Below the pieces are notes generated by a model. It had not been told where the DNA came from and searched no databases. It was given only the letters and a program-made list of their open reading frames with translations. Source: Acholoe squamosa (lineage: Eukaryota; Annelida; Polychaeta; Phyllodocida; Polynoidae). From it: DNA of 64,000 bases. Below, in pieces: positions 40,197 to 50,864 of this stretch (the stretch's first letter is position 1; each line of letters begins with the position of its first letter). Made by a program: the position numbers and the translations under genes. The DNA lies in the NCBI GenBank assembly GCA_949317995.1, contig OX439046.1:60553774-60617773 (forward strand), written 5' to 3'.

Positions 40197-42828
40197 CTAG
40201 TTTTCCACGTCAGTGGAATCCGTAGTGTTCTCCCTTCCTTCACCATTGTCCTCGGCTTCATAGAAGGCAGCCATTACCGGCTTAGCAGCGGTACATTCAG
40301 ATGAATAATGTCCCATGCGCTGGCACCTGAAACACTTTACAGTTCGGCGATCCACTCGGGGTCTTTGCCGACTGGCTTGGATGGCATCTGTAATTTTCTT
40401 ACACATGTCCTCCATAAGTTTGGTCATGTCTGGAGACTGACCCTTCACTTTATCGGTGCTTACGGGAGGTTTGGCTGCCCTTTCAATGGCCTTCGGGTCA
40501 TTCTTGACCTCGGGTGATGGTCTAGAGTCCCTTGGCTTATTGATCGCCTTCCTTGGAATATACTTCCTGCCTGTAGTATTCTTCCTTAATTGAACCGAAC
40601 AGAAGGTACCGTCCTCGAAATCGTCTGAGGGGGCCCCCTATACCACCGAAGCTCGTATTGCCCGGTGGAGGTGGTGGTGGTGGCTGTGTGTACGTCCACT
40701 GTGGACCACTGTGGTTTGTATAACCCGCACCACCCTGATTAGGGCCGGGACCCGAGGTACCACTGTTAGGGGCTCAAAACTTCCAACGAGACCATACCAG
40801 GTCCGCCATTGCTCTACAGCCATGCGACCCGGCCCGCCTTTCAAACATCTTACTAGATGCGGCTTGGCCTCGTATGGGGTCCACCCATTACAATTCATCA
40901 CATCGATGAAGTCTTCAAACCACTCTTTCCATGGTCGAGTACCGTCATATTCTTTTGGAAAAACGGCTACCCTTCGGGCAGAATTATGAGCATACATCAA
41001 TCTAGTGCATTGCTGTTTGCTCCATTCAACCGCCTTTGTTTCATTCAAGGTTCGGTTGCCCCCTATACCACCGAAGCTCGTATTGCCCGGTGGAGGTGGT
41101 GGTGGTGGCTGTGTGTACGTCCACTGTGGACCACTGTGGTTCGTATAACCCGCACCACCCTGATTAGGGCCGGGACCCGAGGTACCACTGTAGCCTGCGG
41201 TACCCGGGGCACCGCCCCCTCCTTGTGCATTTTGATAACCGCCGCTGGGAGGTTGGTTTCCCGCCGAATGACTGCCATCGTTTGATGGATTGGGTTGGCT
41301 GCTGTCATTACCAGCTCCCAACCCCATACTGTCACTCGGATCCACATGTATGTGGAATCCGCTAGTCTCCGCACTACTGTCAGAGGCGTCCCGTGGTACA
41401 TAATCCGGGTCCAAGTTGTGGACTATGGGGACTTCACTTATCCGGACTCTACTAGTTCGGCCATGTTTATCTTGGGTTCTGATATAAACTCCCCCTTGAT
41501 CTACATTCCGCGTCGCATTATCATTGACAAAAGGATTATACGGCGGATGCTTCGGCGTGGAACAGGAGACTGGGTCACCCTGTTTAACGAAAGTCAAGTT
41601 CGGGTTTGTATCATTACTCGCCGGAGGGGCATTCGCTTGCTCCTGCTCCTGTAAATAACTCTCCATGTTAAATCTATGGTCAGGTTTCGCTGTTCCTCCC
41701 TCAGCTGTGCGTTTTCTGCTAAGATTTCGGATCGAATCTTTTCATTTTCTGCCACAGCTCGGTTTCGTTCTTCCTGAGCGGCTAAAGCCTCTCGCTTAAA
41801 AGTATCCTTTAGTAAGCGGTACTTTTCACCTTTTTCTTTCTGAGACCTTTGGTACTCATTGGTCTCTTTCCTTATCTCGGCTTGTTCCGAGACCATTTTG
41901 GCCTCTGTCTCCGCCTTCCGGAGTTGAAGTTTCTTTAGCTTCTCCTCCATAGCATGCAACTCGGATTGTAATCTGTTTACATCCCGGGCCTTAGCAACCT
42001 CTTCGGCTCTTCGAGTCTATTGGCTTCTTCGAGTTCTAACTCGGCCAATCTTTTCTCTTTCTCGCGTTCGTCTCTCTCCTTCCTTTCCAAACGATGGGTT
42101 ACCGAAGTTAGACGATATTTCAGGTCAGATTCTTTCAGAATCGCCTCCTGCTCATCGGACCGTAATTTTCCGATCCGAGACTTAGTTTCCTCTTCTATTT
42201 TTAATTGGGCCTCCATGAATTGTTCATGTTGCCTCTTAGCCTGTAACTCTACCTGTTCTTTGGCTTTCAAATAGGCCGGGGTAGTTTTATACCCGGGGCC
42301 CATCCGACGTCCGTATATAGACCTGCGGCTGCCTCCAGGATTAAACATGGAGTCGGACAAGCCTTCGTCTAGCGATCGGCCTAGGTGATGCCTTTCCGAG
42401 CTTTTCGGTTCAGTTCCCCTAGGCTTAATCTTCGCATTCACTTCTGGGACTATTGCGTCCCTTATGGCTTTACCATCGTCGCTGTCATGGTCCGACGATG
42501 TCATTAATGGGGGTACCTCGTTTGCACCATCTGGTACTGCCTCTGGAGGGTTTGCAGTACGTTTTCCAGGGCTTTGTGCTACTGGCATACCCAAGTTACT
42601 AGCCGAGCCTGCTGGTACGATAGGACACAGCTGGCGTCTGCTAGTTATAGCTTGGGACCAATCACTCAGGTCTAAAGTTGGGGGTTTTATTACTCCCTTA
42701 AACAATCCCGTATCTGGTACTCCCATTTGTGGTGTACCCGGATACAAGTTTACGATACCATCACCCGTGGTACCGTCCATCAGACCGGGTGTCGGGAAAA
42801 CAGTTCGGACACCCGCTGGATTATACAT
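40197..42828 (-). pseudogene. gag: gag of Element B, rearranged and frameshifted
   Basis: From an ATG at 42828: Pro/Ser-rich N-terminus, coiled coil, Pro/Gly/Asn linker, the N-terminal part of the capsid domain (KEWFEDFIDVMNCNGWTPYEA), then the basic C-terminus with CCHC knuckle CFRCQRMGHYSSEC ending EN-TAG at 40197. Breaks: a 16-base deletion near 42009 shifts the coiled-coil frame, another shift lies near 41660, and a 133-bp piece of the linker (41059-41191) is copied at 40634-40766 in place of the capsid C-terminal part. Gag and pol are in the same frame here, separated by the TAG. Confidence 0.8.
40634..41191 (-). repeat. 133-bp direct duplication inside Element B gag
   Basis: Copies 40634-40766 and 41059-41191 differ at one base (TTTGTATAAC versus TTCGTATAAC). 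The copied stretch encodes a Tyr/Pro/Gly-rich linker segment. Confidence 0.85.
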
Positions 42829-42991
42829 TTGTTGTTGACTGGGTTTCCAGTCTAACAACAGATGCTGGGATGTGAAGTCATCCTCTTCGAATCCCTCTAG
42901 CCCAGGGCTGGGGGGATCCGCTTCGGGTTTCCCGAGGCTTTCGGCCAATGTGGCCGCGCACCACCCCCGAACCAACTGGTCACGGCACCAG

Positions 42992-43358
42992 TGTAATGGT
43001 TCGTATTGACTTATATGCTGGGTGGCTCTTTGGCTCGCTTACCACTAGAAACACCAACACAACACGAGTAGTTCGGGTTGGGCAAAGCCCCAGAAACCCC
43101 TACCTCTCGGGTAGGACTTTATTCCACTCTAGTCTACAGGTTAAGCTGCGTGTCTGGACTGGACTAGGTCCAGTCACCTTCTGCCGCTCGTCCGGCTCCT
43201 TAGTAGGAGCTGGACGCGAGGCATGGTGCCGCCCCCTCTTGTACCAACGGGGTATCACAAAGCGACACCTAGCTGGCATAGAAGGAACAGGCACCACACG
43301 AACACGTCTCTCGGATGAACGGCACTAATATATATATACGACGATACCGGCCCCTACA
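42992..43358 (-). repeat. LTR-B of Element B (367 bp)
   Basis: The LTR directly before the long internal region, with AATAAA at 43123-43118 and a perfect tRNA-His site at 42990-42976. It joins the truncated leader fragment at 43359 through a 3-bp ACA microhomology. Confidence 0.9.
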
Positions 43359-43489
43359 GATGCTGGGATGTGAAGTCATCCTCTTCGAATCCCTCTAGCC
43401 CAGGGCTGGGGGGATCCGCTTCGGGTTTCCCGAGGCTTTCGGCCAATGTGGCCGCGCACCACCCCCGAACCAACTGGTCATGGCACCAG
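43359..43489 (-). pseudogene. 131-bp leader/gag fragment between LTR-C and LTR-B
   Basis: Primer site (43488-43474, CCATG variant) plus the start of gag, cut off at CAGCATC where LTR-B begins. The equivalent sequence in the other copies is at 42861-42991 and 31634-31763. Confidence 0.85.
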
Positions 43490-43856
43490 TGTAATGGTTC
43501 GTATTGACTTATATGCTGGGTGGCTCTTTGGCTCGCTTACCACTAGAAACACCAACACAACACGAGTAGTTCGGGTTGGGCAAAGCCCCAGAAACCCCTA
43601 CCTCTCGGGTAGGACTTTTTTCCACTCTAGTCTACAGGTTAAGCTGCGCGTCTGGACTGGACTAGGTCCAGTCACCTTCTGCCGCTCGTCCGGCTCCTTA
43701 GTAGGAGCTGGACGCGAGGCATGGTGCCGCCCCCTCTTGTACCAACGGGGTATCACAAAGCGACACCTAGCTGGCATAGAAGGAACAGGCACCACACGAA
43801 CACGTCTCTCGGATGAACGGCACTAATATATATATACGACGATACCGGCCCCTACA
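43490..43856 (-). repeat. LTR-C of Element B (367 bp)
   Basis: Outermost LTR. Its poly(A) signal is lost (AATAAA to AAAAAA at about 43616-43621). It starts TGTAGGGG at 43856, next to unique DNA. Confidence 0.9.
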
Positions 43857-44513
43857 CCATTATTGATAGAGTTATTCTGACCTAAGAGTTATTGTCACAG
43901 ATGTCTCCGACAGACGCAAATTGATATTTTTCTAAGAGGCTAGAATGTCTTCTGTAAGATGAGACCATGGAAGACAAGTTGGGATAAGCATAATTAGTTC
44001 TATGGCTGCATAATGGTTTTCCAGGTTTTGTACACTTAGTCTGACACTGATTCCTATACGAGATGACACTGCATGATTGGTTGTGATTTCTATAGTGGTT
44101 TACCCTGAACAGTCCATGTCTGACTGAGTTAGAAGGTTTACTCTACCCTAGCGTGCTCACACTATTTGCAGCCAGGCTCCATTGTGTCAGGTTGTATTGT
44201 TGGACGATAATAGGGTGTTTTGCCCAGCCCTTCACTTTAGGCAGACAGAGGACACAGGAATTGCAAGTGGTGCTAGCGTTGTGTTGCTATGCCATTATAT
44301 AAGACCTAAATTGTATCAAACTATCCATGCTTGTTTCTTATTGCCTATTATTTTGTCAAAATGCAAAAGCTGACATGTAAGTCTCATACTACGCATGGGC
44401 ACGATTGACTTGAGATATCTATTTTTGGCCATATCCTCACTTCATCACGACTTAGTACAGCTTCAACAAGTGATTTCATCAAGATCAATTCCATCATTTA
44501 CTGAGCTTCTGCG
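43857..44513. other. intergenic, nothing recognised
   Basis: Unique-looking sequence with no supported gene. Confidence 0.4.
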
Positions 44514-45598
44514 ATTATAAAGCTCGATGCAGCAAGTTGGGAACCTAAAACTTAGTTTTTTCCTGAATTTTCGCTAAGAAATGCTGTAGTTTAGCCAAAA
44601 ATTATCCGATTTACATAATATTTGCAGCAAATGAAAGATGAAACTCATGGCTTTCAGGCCAGGGTAGATGGTATTACAATAATATAGTGCACAGTTAACC
44701 ACTGAAGTACAAATTATAAATTCAAAAATCATTAGTTTAAAAAAATTCCTGTTTTTCAAAGTTTGGCCATATATATTTTGTGAAAAAATATTCCAACCAT
44801 CAGTTTTTGATAGAAAGTGCATAATACTGACCCATCAAGTTTATAAATGAGTATGCTTTTTTCCCCTACCTCTTTGGTGGCTTATTACACTATAGGAGAC
44901 ATGTGATTTTTGTTAGTTTGCAAAAACTGTGATTTTCAGCAAATTTCTGCTTGGTTTTTGATGTGGGACGCGTGATCACCCACTGATACCAGAATTATCC
45001 ATTTTTATGTTCTACTTGATCACCTTTAAAGGCATGTGAATTATCTAAGTGATACAAGAAGTGTGAGAAGAATTAGCCACATCTTATGATTCTAGTCTTT
45101 GGTGCCAACAACGCTTTTGTTGCTATTTACAGCTAAATAGCTCAATAGTGCATAATAATAGGCCTCACATGCCTAATATGGGGTTCTAATAGCATTTCAA
45201 TATGGTTTTCAATGAGTCATCAGGTCAAAACAACAATTAATTGGAATTTAATAGAAACAAAAGGGTTTTGCACCATGGACCTGTTCACATTGTTCAGGTA
45301 TTCAGATATTCTTATCTTGAAAATGATGAAGGCATTTATGAGCATGGTGCTTTTCCAGCCCATACGGGACCTACAGAGGGCATTTTGTCTAGTCTGACAT
45401 GTATTATGAGGGAATAATGCATAGCTAATGATTCTATTTTTATATTTTGTTATAATTTTTGAGATAGAATCATACACAAGACTTGTCTTCTGCAGCATAT
45501 ACAAAAATGTCCCTTGAATGAAGGCATTTTACATGCACAGCTGCCTCCAAAACTGGAAAACACTCAGGTTCCCAACTTGCTGCATCGAGCTTTATAAT
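44514..45598. mobile_element. candidate 1.09-kb non-autonomous DNA transposon with 33-bp TIRs
   Basis: The segment 44514-44546 (containing AGCTCGATGCAGCAAGTTGG) is the exact reverse complement of 45566-45598. The interior is AT-rich with no transposase frame. The outer ends read ATTATAA on both sides, so a TTATAA-like or TATA target duplication is possible. Confidence 0.6.
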
Positions 45599-47226
45599 AC
45601 AGGCAAGGTAATCCAGACATGAACAGTTCATAACAGGTTAACACAAATTTTCTAGGTATCAACTTGAGTTACACATATCAGGTTAACATCAAGCATTTTT
45701 CTATTATATCAATGAAATACCTGCCACTCGATGTAGCTCTCAGTCTGTCTCAAATGTGTCTGTAGATTCCTGCAGTAGCCATACAGTTCTAATGTTGCCC
45801 TGCCAGGACTATACTGATATAGTCTATAACACTGGAGCTTTGGTAAAAGGCATCTCCTATGGGTGCTCCTAAGGGCCTTGCTCACTTCTGGTGTACAAAG
45901 TTTACCCAACGACAGAAGGCTTTTCTTGGTAGGTGTAAACCACTACATCAGTAAATTAAAGTGACAAAGAACATTGAACCTGGAAGCATCCTACAGCCTA
46001 AACCTGAAAAGGCCAGACAGATCCTCCCCAAGGGAATGCCATATCCTGACAGTGATGGTGGGGTTAGGATGGTAGCTAAAGTGTAAGTTTTAGCCTATCA
46101 GTGTTCCGTTTTGATGAATTGTCAAGCCCCCTTTACAAATCTTACTCTGTGCTGGCAAAAGGGTGAATTGGTAGTTGAATGTTAAGCTCTCTCCACTAGA
46201 TTGTGGCACACACATTTATTTTACAAAGCTCTTTTACCTCAAAACCTCATTGATTAGTTTCAGAGGATAGCCTTGGTATTTGTAAGGCTGCTTTGATATA
46301 TCTACTCACATAACAGAACTGCAAAGGGATTTGCATACAAGCACAGTAGCAGACAGTATCAGAATTTTCTAGGTACTAGTATCATAAGGCTGTGTCAATT
46401 TCATTGTTCTATGCATGCCTAACAACTTTATAATTTGGAAGTTATCAAGATAGTGATTTTGTTGCAGTATGTTCCAAATAAGTCATTTAAATATCTTTTA
46501 TCAGTATTGTCTCACCCAGTATGAATCACAAATGATGACAAACAGAGGGAGATATCGACAGATTGGTCACAGCTTACAGATTTCACTGAATGGTCCCCCT
46601 GCTGACCCACCTGCACAGAAATCTGGTAATTCACTCTGAGGCACCTTCACATATTTCTAGAATGAGTGAGAGTCTAAAAATCAGTGCCTACCAGGGAATC
46701 TCCTTAGCAATCGACAGCAATAAACAATAATACTGCAAACCCAGTGGTAAAATGAAATAAAATGAAACAAAACAATATAATTATCAGGTTGTTCCTAGCA
46801 GTCCCTAAATAGGCCCTATATGATTTTCACGATCAAACAAGATGACTTTGGCACTAACTAGACCCTATTCCACCTTTCATGATATTATCATCATTGGCTA
46901 CATGAATGACTATGTCCTAAACTACACATGATCGATTACCCTGGATGTGCTTTTACGGCCACCATCACACACTTAATGCATACTTACCTACACCAAATGA
47001 TTCATCATTTGTTGATTCATAGGGACACATTGGCCTTTGATGAAGTGGCTCTTGCCCAGTTGGATTAGGGTAGACAGGGAGTGAATTGCATATTCATGAG
47101 ATTTATGTGTCTGTAGAGGCCAGGAGAGATGACAGATCTATGACTATGTTCAGCTTTGTCAGTGGTTATTTGTGAACAGGCTATAGTTCACTTTGCTGTT
47201 GATATCACAGAGAAACTGCAGATAGA
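45599..47226. other. intergenic, nothing recognised
   Basis: No coding frame with support. AT-rich unique-looking sequence. Confidence 0.4.
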
Positions 47227-47467
47227 TACACTGAAAAAAATTTCTTATTTACTTGAGTCTGGATCCAGACTCAGGCAATGTCGCCAAAATGAGTATGTTT
47301 TGAGACTCAGCTTGATCCGTGGGTGATACTCTGGCAGAACCTAAGGCTGATCCTGGGGTTATACTCTGGCTATTCCTGAGTATCCCAGGATCAGGCTGAG
47401 TCTCAAATCATACTCATTTTGGCGACATTGCCTGACTCAAGTGAGTAAGAATATTTTTTTCAGTGTA
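47227..47467. mobile_element. 241-bp MITE-like palindrome with TA ends
   Basis: Long imperfect inverted repeat: TACACTGAAAAAAAT at the left end pairs with ATTTTTTTCAGTGTA at the right, then CTTGAGTC, CAGGCAATGTCGCCAAAATG and TGAGACTCAGC pair inward with their complements. A TA target duplication with CACTG termini suggests a Tc1/mariner-type MITE. Confidence 0.7.
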
Positions 47468-48234
47468 CATATTGCTTAATGTACCACATGTTTGAGAATA
47501 AGTATCATTGGAAAGGCAGGATATACTTTCGAAAACGAAAAATGACTTATTTGCACTTGAAAACACAAGACTGTTAGTGAAAACACCAACCTGTTCTAAA
47601 TCTATGATAGATTTTTGAGAGAAAGAAAAGGAAAAAAAAAAACAAAATGAAAAATTACTACATTTTTCAAAGTATACCAGGCCTATTATAAAAAAAGATA
47701 CCTTTACATACTCAAAAGTTAATAAAAATAGTAATTATTTTGGTTATTTTTCCCCTTTTGTTCTTTGAACAAACAGTTCACTTTACATAAAAATACATCC
47801 AGTATTTAAACTACCAGTCTAAATGCTGACTACAGCAGCTTTCAGCACTACAGCTGTGTTAATGGTGATACTATGTAAACTGTCCAACAACCTGTCTCAT
47901 CCTAGTTGAGGAGCAGCACAAGGGGCCCTGGGGTCATTTAATTTGTAAGATTACTGATAGCTATAACTTGTTTTTTTATGTTGTCAAATGTCTCTGGGTA
48001 TGGAAAAGTGATGTTTGACCAATGAAAGCTCGTGCAGTCACTGAGAAATCTGCAATTCTTTACAAGCATCTCTTAAAATTTTAGCCTCATTTTTAAGAGC
48101 TAAACTACACATTGGTCTACCTGTTCTGACACTAATATTACTCTTACAACAATTCTAATGGTACCTACCCCCCCCCCCCCTAAATTGGACCCAACGATCA
48201 CATTGCAGCCAATCATTTGTTGCTAGGACAAGCG

Positions 48235-48247
48235 GTTACCTAGCAAC
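48235..48247. promoter_or_regulatory. X-box-like site GTTACCTAGCAAC
   Basis: Fits the RFX consensus, like 4255-4268. A weaker relative (ATTGCCTAGCAAC) is at about 48729-48741. No associated gene is visible. Confidence 0.3.
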
Positions 48248-48326
48248 AGCTGATTTTAGCTAGCAATGGACCCTTTCCGTGACCATTCCTAGGAATTACT
48301 TACAGAATGGAGATCATGGATAATGT

Positions 48327-48660
48327 TTCTCATTTCGCTATTCAGAAGCTCCATGCAATTGTAAAAAAAGCAATATTGTATTAAAATACAGTGTCCTGAT
48401 CAAAAAACGATAGATCTAGCCTATAGCAAGTATGATGAAAACATGCGACTTCAGCATTATCCTCTATTGGCAAAATATTCTTTGATGGCTATTGCTTCTC
48501 ATTTTGGTATTGAGAAGGTCCATGCCATTGTAGAAAATGCAATATTGTACCAAGACATAGTGTGCTAATCTGGGAATGTAGAAAAGAAAAATGATATAGC
48601 AAGTATAATGAAAACATGCAACTTCAGCATTATCTTCTATTGGAAAAATATTATTTACTG
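48327..48660. repeat. tandem duplication, unit about 169 bp
   Basis: TTCTCATTT...GCAATATTGTA...AGCAAGTATRATGAAAACATGC...TTCAGCATTATCYTCTATTGG occurs twice in a row (starts 48327 and 48496) with moderate divergence. Confidence 0.75.
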
Positions 48661-50348
48661 GATAATTGTAGTGTGCCTTATATCCTCAAAAACATCTGAG
48701 GCTTTCACTTAACTCCTAGAGTAGCTGATTGCCTAGCAACAACAAATTTGCTTAGCAACCTATATTGAGAATGATATTCATAAAAAGACATTTGGATTTG
48801 ATGAGAATCAAGCATCCATGGACTCAATGTATTTAAAAACAATTATACCTCAAAATACCCCCCCGAGACAGGAAATAATTATATTTAACAATTGTGCAGT
48901 TGGTTCTTGTTTAGAAAGTACTAGCTTTTGCATAGAAAGTAGCCTACCAACTGACACACAGATGCTCTAGAAATGAAAAGATATCTGCCAGGTATTCTAG
49001 TGATCACAGGGGCTTTTTACTAAAGATGTCTATTGCTGGGCAAGAGACATTATGAGTGTATTGTTTGTAAGCCAACCACATTCCAAGGACCATGTGATAG
49101 CCAAGTTCATATACATGTATGTGTATATGTAGATCCAATGAGATGAGATTCAAATATTAGTAAGCTATATTTGGTTGAAATATATGATCCTATCATAAAA
49201 TGTCCCCATAGAAAAAAAATCACCCAGCTACTCATTTCCTTTTTCTATTTAGGAAAATAATATAAACCATACCTAGCGGCTTACAAATATTCAGATTACT
49301 ACTATTCTATAGTATGGTACTCCCATTAATAAGCTGGACCCTGAGTTAAAGTAATATACTTTGAGCTGCAGCCAGAGCCTGAAATGACCTATAAGCCACA
49401 CCTTATACATGGGCTTCATACAAGTTATGCAGACTTAAAAACAAAATTAACTGTCATTACTTTGGCTCAAGATAACATCAGCAAAGTATCATTGAAAGCA
49501 GATTATGTATCTGGTTGAGGTGACAGGTCAGTCTGTGATTTAACCTACCATACCTTAGTAATTGCTGTTATGATAAGTGTGACATGAAGTCTATGTGCTT
49601 GATTACCCACTATCAGTGGTATCATTCCATTCCTGTCAAGGAGAAGTCAAGGAATTCTACCAACATTAACATGTCAAGTCAAGTCGCTATCAAGAGCTAT
49701 ATTAACAATAGATCCAATCAACCACAAGGCATATACCTGTCTATACAAAGTCATATCAAATATACAGACTGTTTCAAATTACCTACTGATAATGATCAAT
49801 GCTCTCCCACCAAAATGGTAAGGCTAAAATTAAATATTGCCCCTGTGATGTGATGTTACATGCCATCATACATAACACATAATCACCATCTTGAACTCTC
49901 TCATTCTGAAGCATACAAAGAATATCCTGGGTAGTCTGAGGCTTGATAAATACCTTCCTTCCAGTATGTATCTACCTATTAATCCTTTTGAGTGATATTT
50001 AGCCACATTATTAGAATAAATTAATGACCAAGGATTAGAATTATAGGAACTGTAACAAAAAGGGACTCCTTATGTACCTAATACTACCATAGACTCATGT
50101 GTAAATGGCATGGCTTCTACATGAATCCAACCCTTGTCTTGTCATATACAATGTAGGATGTCCCTATGCCTCGTTGCCTTAGCCTCAAGTCAATTACCTT
50201 AGGCCAATGCTTAGAGTATTGGTCTGTGACTTTGGGTGTGTGTAGAGGGTGATGAAATTACCTCCTTATGGTTATTTAATGCCTTCATATGTCTTTCTTC
50301 TCCAATGAAATGCTAGTCAGTCCTTTAGCAAATGTTGCATCAATGTAT
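48661..50348. other. intergenic, nothing recognised
   Basis: Unique-looking AT-rich DNA with no supported gene. The last bases before Element 2 are GTAT. Confidence 0.4.
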
Positions 50349-50725
50349 TGTAGAGGTACACGTTATTAAACCATAGGAGTTGGGTACCGTCTGACGTGGC
50401 GGGTGAGTCGAGTCGTCGGACGTTCCTCAGGTTCCGGATAGGTGGCAGCACTGATCCGGGTCTGTGGGGACATCTGACGACGAACACCTGGGTCCGTATA
50501 TAAAGCCCAGGGCTCAGCCACTACGTCAGAGGCCCTTCTGGCCTCCACACCATGTGAACCATTATTCCTTGATATTAGCTGCCTCTCTGACATCATCCGG
50601 CAGCGGTGAGTGTACAATAAGAAATAAAACTAACCGTTGGCATACACTTGGAATACTGTCTTACTCTTTCTTTTCGAATCGTAAGACCCGAACCCCCCAG
50701 GTCCGTAAGGCCACAAACCCTTACA
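50349..50725 (+). repeat. 5' LTR of Element 2 (377 bp)
   Basis: TATATAAAG at 50497-50505, GTGAGT donor-like site at about 50605-50610, AATAAA at 50623-50628. A perfect 15-base tRNA-His primer site follows at 50727-50741. Confidence 0.93.
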
Positions 50726-50864
50726 CTGGTGCCGTGACCAGTTAATTCTGGTGTATAGCCCGGACGTTATAACGTCCGAACGGCTAGTACATGGGTTAGA
50801 CACCCTCAGGGAAGCTAACCCAGCAGGGCAATCGGTTGCCCAAGAGAATGGAAATGGATCATTA

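Larger units (their letters stand above)
30578..43856 (-). mobile_element. Element B composite: diverged LTR family with three LTRs, degenerate
   Basis: Read on the minus strand: LTR-C (43856-43490), a 131-bp leader fragment, LTR-B (43358-42992), gag, pol, CRE-containing spacer, ORF3, non-coding tail with polypurine tract, LTR-A (32130-31764), then the first 1.2 kb of another gag ending inside the coiled coil at 30578. The LTRs are 367 bp and differ at only a few positions. The flanks (TTTC before 30578, CCAT after 43856) are not a target duplication. It looks like a full element plus partial tandem copies made by recombination, template switching or integration of a concatemer. Gag, pol and ORF3 all carry breaks. 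The gene order matches Elements 1 and 2. Confidence 0.85.
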
